Shown one piece after another: positions 8,502-16,787 of a stretch of 27,729 bases of DNA; the first letter of the stretch is position 1, and each line of letters starts with the position of its first letter. Under the pieces are notes generated by a model. It did not search any database. It was given only the letters and a program-made list of their open reading frames with translations, and was not told where the DNA came from. The translations under genes were made by a program, and so were the position numbers. This stretch comes from JAZTZP01 sp045637525 (GTDB taxonomy: Bacteria > Bacillota > Clostridia > UBA1381): positions 1-27,729 of the forward strand of contig JAZTZP010000046.1 of assembly GCA_045637525.1 (NCBI GenBank), given 5' to 3'.

Positions 8502-10184
8502 ATGTTTGATCTTTTACGAAAACATAAAAAAGAAAGTTTTTTAAAACGTCTTTCACTTATTCTTTGGGTATGCATATTCATTCCGTTCTCCATAGTCATT
8601 ATTATATATTCCGTCAGTCTTACACTCACGCATAAAAATGATATTGAGAACATATACAGAAATAATCTTGAAGGCTTTTGTATAAATTTCGATAAGCTTC
8701 TGTCTGCATCGACAAAAAAGCTTGACTTTATATTTAATTATGACCCATTGGCACAAATAATTAATATATCCGAAAAACAAAGCAATCTTGATATGGTAAA
8801 CACGTCTTTAGATATAGATATAGCATTTGAGGCATTACTTAACGATAACTATACTATGGAACTTAAAATTTATTCGGATAATACAAATCTGTATGTTCCA
8901 AAATACTTTGATTTGGCAGATAAGCTGTCACAAAAACCGTATTTTGCAACACTTAAACAGCTCGGGCAATCCGAAACCTTTTATGCAGTTGACAGCAACA
9001 TTCCAAAGAAGCTATACATATACAGAAAGTATAACCGTATAAACAACGGATTTGCCGTAATTGAGCTTTCGGTGCCATATTCTCAGATAAGCAAGCTGAT
9101 CGAGGAAAATGATTTAGAACAAACAAATCTGTTCTGGAGTTATAATGAAACATTATACGACATAAACACATGGGAAGCCTGCAGTCACCCACCCGCTGCG
9201 AAAAGTAATTTGATTTCCAAGCGCATCCAGGAAAATAACAGCAATACTTATATTTATCTAAACAACAGTTTGTACTGGAAGATTTATATAACGATAATTC
9301 TCAGCACTGTTGTTTCAATTGCATTGCTTGCATTTATACTAGTGCTTCTTACCAAGCTCTTGGCATGGAGCATTACCCAAAAGCTCTACAGAATTACAGA
9401 TACAATAAAAGATGATACACTCCAGAATCTTGACATAAAAGATATAGATAATGACGAATTTGACATAATCCTGCGTAAGCTGCTTGAATTTTATAACGAG
9501 CTTAAAGAAAAAAACGAACAGGAAAAACAAATTTCAAAGCAGCTTTCTCAGCTAAAAATAGACATTCTTCAGGAACGAATATCGCCGCATTTTCTATATA
9601 ATACCCTTGCTTCAATCAAGTGGATTTATCCTGACAGACGACTCGGTGAAATTATTGATTCAATAGTACATTATTACAGACTTATGCTTAATTCCGGTTC
9701 AAATATAACTGCAATTGAAAACGAGCTTCAGGGTATAATCGAATATTTAAAAATCCAGAGTTTCGCTTACGCCAGAGAAATAGATATTTTAATAGACTGC
9801 CCGGATAATCTGAAAAAATATAAAATAATGAAAAATATTCTTCAGCCCATAATCGAAAATGCCTTTCTTCACGGAGTCAATCTGTCTGAAGATGAGGGTA
9901 AAATATATATCTCTGTTTTTGAAACCGAAGAAAATCTTATTTTTAGGATTTTAAATACCGGTCCGATTATTACAGAAGAGAAAATATTCGAAATCAATAA
10001 TCTTACAGAACCTGAAAGCTCAGTTTATCCCCCGCATGGATATGCATTAAAAAATATCATTAAACGGATAAATATTTATTACGGTGCCCAATCCGGTATA
10101 ACCGCCTCAGTGGAAAATAATATGACGGCATTTGAAATCAAAATACAAAAAACTGAAATAAAGGAGGAACACATCAATGAATAA
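8502..10184 (+). CDS. Sensor histidine kinase, YesM family (copy 1)
   Basis: A 560-residue membrane sensor kinase. Transmembrane helices lie at about 18-40 and 262-284 and flank an extracytoplasmic sensor domain of about 220 residues. A HAMP-like linker and coiled coil follow (about 285-350). The His_kinase (LytS/YesM) box is 'ERISPHFLYNTLASIKWI' with phospho-accepting His363. The ATP-binding N box is 'NILQPIIENAFLHG' (445-458), and a G-rich segment 'PHGYALKNI' comes near 511-519. It should autophosphorylate on sensing a sugar, probably with the binding protein, and pass phosphate to the regulator encoded next. Its last 8 nt overlap that gene. Start: AAGGAATAG lies about 8-10 nt before the ATG. 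It is paralogous to the gene at 16820, same length, with about 85 % identity by my by-eye estimate. Confidence 0.93.
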   Translation: MFDLLRKHKKESFLKRLSLILWVCIFIPFSIVIIIYSVSLTLTHKNDIENIYRNNLEGFCINFDKLLSASTKKLDFIFNYDPLAQIINISEKQSNLDMVNTSLDIDIAFEALLNDNYTMELKIYSDNTNLYVPKYFDLADKLSQKPYFATLKQLGQSETFYAVDSNIPKKLYIYRKYNRINNGFAVIELSVPYSQISKLIEENDLEQTNLFWSYNETLYDINTWEACSHPPAAKSNLISKRIQENNSNTYIYLNNSLYWKIYITIILSTVVSIALLAFILVLLTKLLAWSITQKLYRITDTIKDDTLQNLDIKDIDNDEFDIILRKLLEFYNELKEKNEQEKQISKQLSQLKIDILQERISPHFLYNTLASIKWIYPDRRLGEIIDSIVHYYRLMLNSGSNITAIENELQGIIEYLKIQSFAYAREIDILIDCPDNLKKYKIMKNILQPIIENAFLHGVNLSEDEGKIYISVFETEENLIFRILNTGPIITEEKIFEINNLTEPESSVYPPHGYALKNIIKRINIYYGAQSGITASVENNMTAFEIKIQKTEIKEEHINE

Positions 10185-11778
10185 AGTTTTAATAGCTGAT
10201 GATAATCGAGTTGCTCTTGAAGGAATGAAAAGAATAATTGATTGGGAAAAATTCGACTGCGAGTTAGTCGCTTTTTCCACAAACGGACTTGAAGCATGGG
10301 AAATCATTCAAAAAAATCAAATCGACATTGTTATAACAGATATAGAAATGCCAAAAATGAACGGATTGCAGTTGCTTAATAAAATCCGCGAGAACAATCT
10401 TGATATCAAACTTATTTTTATAAGCTGTTATGAAGAATTTGATTTTATTAAATCAGCAATAGATATGGACGCTATTGCTTATATATTAAAACCGATTATT
10501 CCTGAAGATCTTGAAAAAGCACTGTTAAAAATAATGAATATATACAAAAAAGATATACAGCTTACAGAAGCGCAGCTCCGTCTCGATAATATTATTAAGT
10601 CCCACCTTAATACATTACAAGAACATTTTTTACGCTCATTAACCTTCAATTCCGATATGAGCGAAGATGAAATTATCAGAAAACTCAGCGCTCTGCATAT
10701 AAGTATTCCTTCATTTTATAAAATCCAGATTGCAATAGCAGAATATATCAATATAGAGGAATCTGATGAAGAAATTGTAAATCTTCTTGATTTACAGGAG
10801 TTCATAAACAGTTTTTCAAAAGCATACCACTTTACAAAATCATACATAAACAATAATAATCACTTGTGTATCGTTTCAATATACCCGCCCGAACACACTG
10901 ATTGTATAAATAATATTTATCTTCGGCTTAACGAATACTCATTGAGAAATAATATAAAAATTAAAATTGGAATAAGCAATGAATCCGATAATGTATGTAA
11001 TTTCAGGTCTTTATATGCTCAGGCAGAAAGTGCTGTATCTGTGTCCTGCTGTCCTGAAAACAATTTAATAGTCCTTTACAGTGACATTTCTTCATCGTCT
11101 GAATACACGCATGATTTCGTTGATTATTCCACACTGAAAAAAGACCTCACAGCCCTGCTGCTTAACGAAAACGAAACGGATATAAATGCTTTTCTCAATA
11201 AATTCATATCAGCAAATTCAGGAAAAACTCACAAATATTATGTGCATTATTTATGCTGTTGCATAATAAATATCATAGAGGAACTGTTCAACTCATTTAA
11301 TATAGATTATGATAAAGTAATAGATCATTCAATTATATGGAACAAACTTGCACACTATGAATCAATTGCAAATATAAGACAATGGCTTTATAACATTTTA
11401 AATTCAACGCTTGAGGTAATATATAAAAACTCACAAAAAAAAGACAGCGATGTAGCAGACAAAGTCAGGCAGATTATAGAACAGGACTACGCCTCACACC
11501 TTACACTCAATAATATATCCGAGCGCGTATTCTTCAGCTCTATTCATACCAATAACCTTTTTAAGAAAAAAACCGGATTGACTGTGGCGGAATATCTGAC
11601 ACAGCACAGAATTAATATTGCAAAGAAAATGCTGAAAAATCCCGACAGTAAAATATATGCAGTAGCAGAAGCTGTAGGATATAAAAATCAATCACATTTT
11701 AAGCTTCTGTTTAATCAGATTACAGGCTATACGCCTATGGAATATAAAAAATTATTCAGCAGTAAAACAGCTGAGTAG
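10177..11778 (+). CDS. YesN-type response regulator with AraC DNA-binding domain (copy 1)
   Basis: A 533-residue regulator. The N-terminal receiver has the acidic pair Asp8/Asp9, phospho-accepting Asp55 in 'IVITDIEMPKMNG', Ser83 and Lys105 ('YILKP'). A divergent middle region (about 120-420) follows. The C-terminal AraC-type double helix-turn-helix (about 425-528) ends 'VAEAVGYKNQSHFKLLFNQI' then 'TGYTPMEYKK', the family signature. Start: AAAGGAGGA lies close to the ATG, inside the kinase's last codons (8-nt overlap, coupled translation). The natural target is the divergent uptake operon at 6557-8293 and beyond, since the spacer carries a tandem repeat at its promoter; this is inferred from context. 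The paralogue at 18495 has the same length. Confidence 0.93.
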   Translation: MNKVLIADDNRVALEGMKRIIDWEKFDCELVAFSTNGLEAWEIIQKNQIDIVITDIEMPKMNGLQLLNKIRENNLDIKLIFISCYEEFDFIKSAIDMDAIAYILKPIIPEDLEKALLKIMNIYKKDIQLTEAQLRLDNIIKSHLNTLQEHFLRSLTFNSDMSEDEIIRKLSALHISIPSFYKIQIAIAEYINIEESDEEIVNLLDLQEFINSFSKAYHFTKSYINNNNHLCIVSIYPPEHTDCINNIYLRLNEYSLRNNIKIKIGISNESDNVCNFRSLYAQAESAVSVSCCPENNLIVLYSDISSSSEYTHDFVDYSTLKKDLTALLLNENETDINAFLNKFISANSGKTHKYYVHYLCCCIINIIEELFNSFNIDYDKVIDHSIIWNKLAHYESIANIRQWLYNILNSTLEVIYKNSQKKDSDVADKVRQIIEQDYASHLTLNNISERVFFSSIHTNNLFKKKTGLTVAEYLTQHRINIAKKMLKNPDSKIYAVAEAVGYKNQSHFKLLFNQITGYTPMEYKKLFSSKTAE

Positions 11779-11797
11779 ATAATAAAAATATCTATCT

Positions 11798-11991
11798 TCC
11801 TTACACAAGAACAGCAGTAAGAATGAAAAAGCGATTGAGCTTGTAAATACTCAACTGTAATTTGTCAATGGTAAAAATGAACGTGCTGACGCTATCGACA
11901 CAATGGAGATTAATATTATTAATACAGTAACAGGAAAAATCAACGCATCTGATATTAAAAAGTTTTCATCCATGAGCATATATAATGTGTT
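11798..11991 (+). pseudogene. Remnant of an unidentified coding sequence
   Basis: Between the regulator stop and the IS remnant, the plus strand shows a protein-like frame interrupted by one TAA (11858-11860). The first part contains 'NEKAIELVNTQL'. After the stop it continues 'FVNGKNERADAIDTMEINII' and 'TGKINASDIKKFSSM'. The composition is that of a real hydrophilic protein, but no family was recognised, and it has neither start site nor clear end. It fits a gene fragment left by the IS insertion or by earlier rearrangement. It could also be chance. Confidence 0.35.
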
Positions 11992-12700
11992 TCAAATGAT
12001 ATGTGTATTTATTCTGACTTTCCGCACAGAAACCAAAACGGGCTGCATCTGACTCCAGAGGAACAGACCGAAAACTTCGGCTTTAGAAAATTTATTTTTT
12101 CTGAAAGATTTAGGACTATTGTCAGAAACATTAGCTTTAACAGGAGTTGCATCAAGAGCGATGAAATAGGTATCAATCAAGGTTAAATCAACGGATTTTA
12201 AAACTTGCGACTGCATAACAGCTTGAAGCAGCTTATTGTCAAACTCTCGGATAAATCGAGTAAATTTAGCATAGGAAGGTAATTCTTTGGTAATATCAAA
12301 ACTACAGTAATGATCAATAATCAGATTGTTAGATATTATGACATATATTGTATTCTATGGCGTTTGTCGTAGCACTTCCTTATGTGTTGTAAAAGAAGAA
12401 AATACCACAGTCATAGCATTTGCTTGACTCACAGCCGTTAGAAAATATAGTCTTATGCGATCTTGCATATCTGATATGTGGATTTAAATCTGAAATCTGC
12501 GAAAAGTCTTCACGTTTCATAACAATAAAGGCACAAATCATAGCATGATTGCTATAACCTATGCGACCTGTCTTGGCATTGTAAGCCGGGACACAGCTTA
12601 AATCTAAATTGAAGAATAAGTCATCATAAAATTTAGCTTTGGGTTGTGATGTGAAAAGACTGATGTCTTTTAAAATTTCTTGACGATAGATAAAAACCAC
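11992..12700 (-). pseudogene. Broken IS transposase (DUF772/IS5- or IS1182-like)
   Basis: Read on the minus strand from 12700, the first 106 residues ('FYDDLFFNLDLSCVPAYNAK', then 'GRIGYSNHAMICAFIVMK') look like the N-terminal domain of a DDE transposase. The frame then breaks near 12330-12400 and resumes with 'HYCSFDITKELPSYAKFTRF' then 'IREFDNKLLQAVMQSQVLKS' and 'LTLIDTYFIALDATPVKANV'. That last segment holds the first catalytic Asp region (LIDT/ALDATP). After about 12090 the match is lost. At least one frameshift is present and the C-terminal half, with the remaining DDE residues, is missing, so it cannot encode a working enzyme. The exact IS family is not certain. The first codon would be GTG at 12698-12700, only one base from the ribosome site, so the true start may differ. 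Confidence 0.7.
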
Positions 12701-12754
12701 TCTCCTTTGTGAGATTTTGTTACAACTATATTATATCAAATCAGAGTGGTTTTT
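12692..12754 (-). promoter_or_regulatory. IS start region with fold-back inverted repeat
   Basis: A perfect 12-bp inverted repeat (AAAAACCACTCT at 12692-12703, complement at 12743-12754) flanks a loop holding TATAAT (12730-12735, minus strand) and part of the ribosome site AAAGGAG (12708-12702). A transcript started from this internal -10 would lack the first arm. Read-through RNA from outside would carry both arms and bury the transposase start. This matches the known logic of IS10; its application here is inference. Confidence 0.5.
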
Positions 12755-12864
12755 TCTATACATTAAATGTAAATTTATAGTGACAAAACGGATTTGCCAC
12801 ATTCATAAAATCGCATAAACTCTGCATATCTGGAGTTTTGCATGTGGCTAATATAATAGAGTAC

Positions 12865-12874
12865 AGGAGGTGAT
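12865..12874 (+). promoter_or_regulatory. Strong ribosome site of a broken aldolase gene
   Basis: AGGAGGTGAT (12865-12874) is a near-perfect Shine-Dalgarno 4 nt before an ATG that now opens only a nine-codon frame. It shows that the damaged aldolase reading frame originally began here. A TATAAT lies at 12852-12857 with no good -35 box 17 bp upstream, as in activator-dependent promoters. Confidence 0.5.
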
Positions 12875-12878
12875 TATT

Positions 12879-13300
12879 ATGAATGTTTTACGAAAGAAAA
12901 TGGAGTAAAAAGAAAAAAATATGCGGTACTGACCGATCCGTGCTTATGCGAATTTATGGGGAATATCGGATGCGACTGTGTGTGGATCGATACGGAACAT
13001 ACATATATGAGCTGTAAGGAGGTTTTGTGTCATTTAAACGGAACAACGTCCGCAAATATTCCTGCTGTTGTACGACTGCCCCAAAACAACCTGACAGCAA
13101 CAAAAAAGATTCTTGAAACGGGACCTGACGAAATGATTTTCCATATGGCAAAATCTGCCGAAGAAATCAAAGATTTAATAGCAATGACTTTGCATCCGTC
13201 TCCCAGGACATGCGAATTTGGCCCGTTGCGTGCCATAAGTTACGGTGATGTGGATGCAAAAGAATATATTTTGTGTATAACAACGGAAAAGACGCTTTGA
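12879..13300 (+). pseudogene. Broken HpcH/HpaI-type aldolase
   Basis: Codons 1-9 from the ATG at 12879 end at a TAA. Adding one base in the A4 run at 12897-12900 joins them to a frame reading 'KYAVLTDPCLCEFMGNIGCD', 'WIDTEHTYMSCKEVL', 'PAVVRLPQNNLTATKKILE' and 'FGPLRAISYGDVDAKEYI'. This is characteristic of HpcH/HpaI (2-keto-3-deoxy acid, macrophomate-synthase-like) class II aldolases, with the conserved WIDxEH His. The match stops near 13250 at about 130 residues, against about 250 in the family. The metal-binding and C-terminal barrel parts are missing, replaced by an unrelated end. With a frameshift and a truncation it is inactive. It once probably cleaved a keto-deoxy sugar acid in the same catabolic set as the KDPG aldolase at 16114. 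Confidence 0.75.
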
Positions 13301-13376
13301 ATAACCCGAATTTTTTTCGATAAATAAAGACAACATACTGACAATGACTGAAAATAATTGATGATGAGGTGCGATA

Positions 13377-14189
13377 ATGAATGAGAATTTAAAAACGGTG
13401 TATACATGCTTTCCCGAAGGAAAGTTTAAAGTACTTACAATGAGTTATGATGACGGACCCCGTAGTGATGAGCGATTGGTACAAATATTTAATAAATATG
13501 GAATCAGAGGGAGTTTTCACCTGAATGCTGGTCTTGCTGACGAATCTGATTCAAAAATACCACATGCCGAGATGAAGGAGCTTTATAGCGGACACGAAAT
13601 TTCAGCGCATACATATACCCATCCTACAATTGCACGCTGTCCTCTGTCGCTGGTGATTGAGCAGGTTCTGAGAGACAGGGCAAAACTGGAAAAAACGTGT
13701 GGATATGCCGTGAGAGGACTTTCATATCCTAACAGGTCTGTTTCGTCTGATATTGTGGATTTGCTTCCCCATTGCGGAATCGAGTACGCAAGAACAGGAA
13801 ATTCGACAGGTAAATTTGGGATGCCGGATAATTTCCTTTTGTGGGACCCTACCTGCCACCATAATCAAAATCTTCTGGAACTTGGCAAAGAGTTTATTGC
13901 TCTTAATAAATGGCAGTATCTTTATATGATGTATGTGTGGGGTCATAGTTATGAGTTTGACAACGACAACAATTGGGAATTGATGGAAGAATTTTGTAAA
14001 ATGGTCGGTGTGCAGGATAATATATGGTATGCCACAAATATTGAAATTGTGGACTATATGCACGCCGCAAAGAATCTCAAATTTACTGTAGACATGGACA
14101 AAGTGTATAACCCTTCAGCTATTGCTGTGTGGATAAGCGTTGACAACAAGATTTACAGCATAAAACCCGGAGAAACGGTTGACGTATAA
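13377..14189 (+). CDS. Polysaccharide deacetylase (NodB) family protein
   Basis: A 270-residue NodB-fold protein. Motif 1 is 'SYDDGP' (Asp25 as base, Asp26 as metal ligand) and motif 2 is 'HEISAHTYTHP' (His78 and His82 as metal ligands). The 'LSYPNRS' segment is a possible, altered motif 3. Such enzymes remove N- or O-acetyl groups from glycans using a divalent metal. There is no signal peptide or membrane anchor, so it should act in the cytoplasm on imported oligosaccharides rather than on cell wall. Start: GATGAGGTG lies about 6-8 nt before the ATG. The next gene, the sialidase-like protein, follows after 56 nt and is probably co-transcribed. The substrate is unknown. Confidence 0.85.
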   Translation: MNENLKTVYTCFPEGKFKVLTMSYDDGPRSDERLVQIFNKYGIRGSFHLNAGLADESDSKIPHAEMKELYSGHEISAHTYTHPTIARCPLSLVIEQVLRDRAKLEKTCGYAVRGLSYPNRSVSSDIVDLLPHCGIEYARTGNSTGKFGMPDNFLLWDPTCHHNQNLLELGKEFIALNKWQYLYMMYVWGHSYEFDNDNNWELMEEFCKMVGVQDNIWYATNIEIVDYMHAAKNLKFTVDMDKVYNPSAIAVWISVDNKIYSIKPGETVDV

Positions 14190-14245
14190 AATAAAACTTT
14201 AAATAAACAAACAACAAAAATATATTTAACAGAGAGGTTTTTAAA

Positions 14246-15310
14246 ATGGGAATGAAAATAAAAAGAGAAAATTATTCGGTGAAATTAAGCAACCCGATTT
14301 TGCATGTAGATAATGAAAGCCGCGGGAGAAGCGGACATATGTCCCACGCATTGGCAGAATATGCACCCGGAAAGGTAATTGACTTTAATTCAAACTGTTC
14401 TTCAGCTATTCATGAGGGACATTCAACATTTGGTTGGATTGAATACCGGATATCTGAAGACGGCGGAGAAACTTTTTCAGAAAGCTATGACTTTCCGCTT
14501 TCAAAAAAAGAGTTTATTGACGGAAAACACACTGTTTCGGTTGAAAAGGCTGTTGTCTGCGATAATGGACGAATTATTGCGTTTTGTCTTTTGAATCATG
14601 CCCATGCGCTTTGTGAGCCATGGATTACTCCGCCGGTGATAGTAACAAGTGAGAATGGTGGAAAGGACTGGTCAGATAAAAAACCTGTTTTTTCTTATTG
14701 TGGAAGAATTTATGATGCGATTTATCATAAAGGTGTGATTTATGTTGTTCAGTTTTGTAATGATGCAACAGTGAGTTTTTTAGGTAATAAAAAAGAGCAT
14801 GTATATCGTATATACAAAAGTGAGAATAACGGTGAAAGCTTTGAAGAAATATCGGTTGTTCCGACTGATACCCAAGGCAGATCCTATGCGAGCATAATAT
14901 TTGACGGAAATGAAAAGCTTCATTTGTATATTTACAATGTGAATGATGAACATAACCCTGATCATCTGGTCAGCGATGATTTCGGAAAAACATGGACAAG
15001 CGCGGGAGTATGCCATTTGGCGAAGGGAAGCCGTAATATTCAGACTGCATTGATAGATGGCGTATTTGTGCTTCATTGCCGTGGTGAAGAGGTGAATCGT
15101 AACAAACTTGCACTTTATACTTCGGAAAACGGATACGATTGGGATGAAGGTGAGTTTGTGGACAGCACGGAACATAATACCTGTTTTTATTCAAACAATA
15201 TAGTTTTAAAGAACACGGAAGGTAAGTCACGTATGCTTATTCAATATTCACACAGCTACTTTGAAAAATGTGTGAACATAAGACATATGTGGCTTGAAAT
15301 AGAAAAATAA
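14246..15310 (+). CDS. Sialidase-like six-bladed propeller protein, cytoplasmic
   Basis: A 354-residue protein with five Asp-box (BNR) motifs of the form SxDxGxxW/F: SEDGGETF (70-77), SENGGKDW (135-142), SENNGESF (192-199), SDDFGKTW (243-250) and SENGYDW (293-299). This marks a sialidase-type beta-propeller. Candidate members of the arginine triad are Arg26/Arg28 in 'NESRGRSGH', Arg279 in 'HCRGEE' and the Arg of 'NIRHMWLEI' near the C-terminus. There is no signal peptide or lectin domain, unlike secreted sialidases. It may therefore be a cytoplasmic exo-glycosidase, or a propeller hydrolase/lyase of another specificity. GAGAGG lies 8 nt before the ATG. It follows the deacetylase gene, suggesting successive trimming of one substrate. 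Confidence 0.75.
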   Translation: MGMKIKRENYSVKLSNPILHVDNESRGRSGHMSHALAEYAPGKVIDFNSNCSSAIHEGHSTFGWIEYRISEDGGETFSESYDFPLSKKEFIDGKHTVSVEKAVVCDNGRIIAFCLLNHAHALCEPWITPPVIVTSENGGKDWSDKKPVFSYCGRIYDAIYHKGVIYVVQFCNDATVSFLGNKKEHVYRIYKSENNGESFEEISVVPTDTQGRSYASIIFDGNEKLHLYIYNVNDEHNPDHLVSDDFGKTWTSAGVCHLAKGSRNIQTALIDGVFVLHCRGEEVNRNKLALYTSENGYDWDEGEFVDSTEHNTCFYSNNIVLKNTEGKSRMLIQYSHSYFEKCVNIRHMWLEIEK

Positions 15311-15331
15311 AAAACCATCATCCTTTACTGA

Positions 15332-15350
15332 CAATACCCTTGTCAGGCTC
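15332..15350 (+). other. Hairpin after the sialidase-like gene
   Basis: A perfect 7-bp stem (CTGACAA, loop TACCC, TTGTCAG) follows 22 nt after the stop. No T tract follows, so it is at best a weak or Rho-assisted terminator, or a remnant of another element. Confidence 0.35.
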
Positions 15351-15370
15351 ACCTACATTATAAAATGAGT

Positions 15371-15389
15371 TTAGAGAAGTGCAAAACAA
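15371..15389 (+). repeat. 19-bp direct repeat, left copy
   Basis: TTAGAGAAGTGCAAAACAA is repeated exactly at 16788-16806. The two copies bracket the kinase and KDPG-aldolase genes. After one mismatch the copies share GAA and then diverge. Confidence 0.85.
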
Positions 15390-15452
15390 AGAAAATGTAA
15401 TGCATAAAATTTAACTATCCCAGTATTGACACGAACTATCTCTGAAAAAGAT

Positions 15453-15481
15453 TTGCATCTAAATTATGCAGTTTTTATAAA
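15453..15481 (+). promoter_or_regulatory. Candidate promoter of the kinase-aldolase unit
   Basis: TTGCAT (15453-15458) and TATAAA (15476-15481) are spaced by 17 bp, about 40 nt before the kinase start. A TTGACA at 15425-15430 lies further upstream without a good -10 partner. Confidence 0.45.
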
Positions 15482-15520
15482 CTATGGAATATCAAACATT
15501 GTTGAAAAAGGAGGAAATAT

Positions 15521-16102
15521 ATGAAGAAAAAATTAATTTTGGTTGCCGCTCCACCAGCATGTGGAAAAACATATGTTTCAGAATTGATAGCAAAGTCGGT
15601 TGAACATATAGTTTATATTGACAAAGATGATCTTGTAGATTTGATTCGTGCGTCTTTTGTTATTTCCAATAAAGAGATAGATATGGACGATGATTTTTAC
15701 ATAAACAGCCTTAGGCCTGCAGAATACTCGACGGTGCTAAATATAGCTTTTTCAGCACTTCGGTTTGAAAATCTCGTTCTTATTAATGCTCCTTTCGGAA
15801 AAGAGGTTCGGGACGTAGAATACATGAGATTACTTAAACAAAAGGCAAACGAAAACGATGCGCAACTTTTTTTGATATGGGTAACGGCATCTCAGGAGAT
15901 TTGTTACGAAAGAATGAAAAAACGAAATTCGAGCAGAGATGTTCAAAAACTTAAAAACTGGGAAGCGTATATGAAAAAAATTGATTTTACACCACCTTTT
16001 GAACTCAAAGAAAAGAACGCGGTTGACAAAGTTATAATTTTCGATACCAATAATGATACAAAATTTAAACAGTCATTAGAAGAAACATTAAGACTATTAT
16101 AG
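15521..16102 (+). CDS. P-loop kinase, possibly a sugar or aldonate kinase
   Basis: A 193-residue P-loop NTPase. The Walker A motif is 'APPACGKT' (residues 10-17, with Ala in place of the first Gly). 'YIDKDDL' follows strand 2, and 'LVLINAPFGKEVRD' stands where small-molecule kinases hold an acceptor-site loop. The LID-like basic segment is 'ERMKKRNSSRD'. Size and layout fit the shikimate/gluconate/adenylate-kinase group or zeta-toxin-like kinases; no closer family is recognised. A strong AAGGAGG precedes the ATG. Its stop codon touches the ribosome site of the KDPG aldolase gene, so the two are coupled, and phosphorylation of the 2-keto-3-deoxy acid or its precursor is the natural guess. That role is normally done by a PfkB-type kinase, so this is inference. 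Confidence 0.7.
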   Translation: MKKKLILVAAPPACGKTYVSELIAKSVEHIVYIDKDDLVDLIRASFVISNKEIDMDDDFYINSLRPAEYSTVLNIAFSALRFENLVLINAPFGKEVRDVEYMRLLKQKANENDAQLFLIWVTASQEICYERMKKRNSSRDVQKLKNWEAYMKKIDFTPPFELKEKNAVDKVIIFDTNNDTKFKQSLEETLRLL

Positions 16103-16113
16103 GAGTGGGAATA

Positions 16114-16764
16114 ATGATTAACAGAGAAAAAGTTTTAAAGGATATTGAAGAAAACAAAATTATAGTTATAATGCGTGGATTCACAGAAGAACAACTGGTT
16201 AATTCTGTTAATGCTATGGAAAAGGGCGGTATAAGACTTGTTGAAGTTACTTTTGATCAATCAGGTGCAGTGAGTGATGAGACTACTGCTGCAAATATTC
16301 GTATCTTAAAAGAGACCTTTGATGGCAAAGTGAGGATTGGTGCAGGTACGGTTATGACTGAAAAACAGGTTAAACTTGCTTATCAGGCAGGGGCAGAATT
16401 TATTATTTCTCCTGACTGTTATGATAAGGTTATTAAAAGAACATGCGAACTTGGCATGGTATCAATTCCTGGAGTATATACACCTACCGAAGCGGCGAAT
16501 GCTCACCGCTTCGGTGCAGACTTTGTAAAATTGTTTCCGAACTCTGAACTTAAACCGTCTTACATCAAAACCTTGATGGCACCCCTTTCGCATATTAAAT
16601 TTCTTGCAGTTGGCGGGGTTAATCACGAAAACATGAAAGAATATCTTGATGCTGGTGCAAAAGGTATTGGTGTTGCTACTGCCATAGCTAATAAGGAAGC
16701 AATATTTACGGGTGATTATGGAGACATAACGCGTCGTGCAAAACTATTTACTTCACAACTATAG
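16114..16764 (+). CDS. eda: KDPG/KHG aldolase
   Basis: A 216-residue class I aldolase that splits 2-keto-3-deoxy-6-phosphogluconate to pyruvate and glyceraldehyde-3-phosphate (and/or 4-hydroxy-2-oxoglutarate). Visible family features are Glu44 in 'RLVEVTFD', the 'IGAGTV' phosphate loop, 'FIISPDCYD' with the conserved Pro, the Schiff-base Lys139 in 'DFVKLFPNSE', and the 'FLAVGGV' loop near the end. A GTG at 16105 is in frame, but AGGAG at 16101-16105 serves the ATG at 16114, so I use that start. The gene follows the P-loop kinase gene without a gap, pointing to uronate or aldonate breakdown. The kinase copy 2 gene begins 55 nt downstream with no promoter seen in between. Confidence 0.92.
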   Translation: MINREKVLKDIEENKIIVIMRGFTEEQLVNSVNAMEKGGIRLVEVTFDQSGAVSDETTAANIRILKETFDGKVRIGAGTVMTEKQVKLAYQAGAEFIISPDCYDKVIKRTCELGMVSIPGVYTPTEAANAHRFGADFVKLFPNSELKPSYIKTLMAPLSHIKFLAVGGVNHENMKEYLDAGAKGIGVATAIANKEAIFTGDYGDITRRAKLFTSQL

Positions 16765-16787
16765 AAAGCAGTGAATTATATATTAAA

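Noticed and set aside
13302..13318. A further half-site like the CGAATTT operator repeat
   Set aside because: Only one CGAATTTT copy is present, with no partner at 21 bp and no promoter in matching orientation; chance in AT-rich DNA.
15521..16102. Zeta-type toxin of a toxin-antitoxin pair
   Set aside because: No small antitoxin gene lies beside it, and it is coupled to a metabolic aldolase gene; a small-molecule kinase is the simpler reading.
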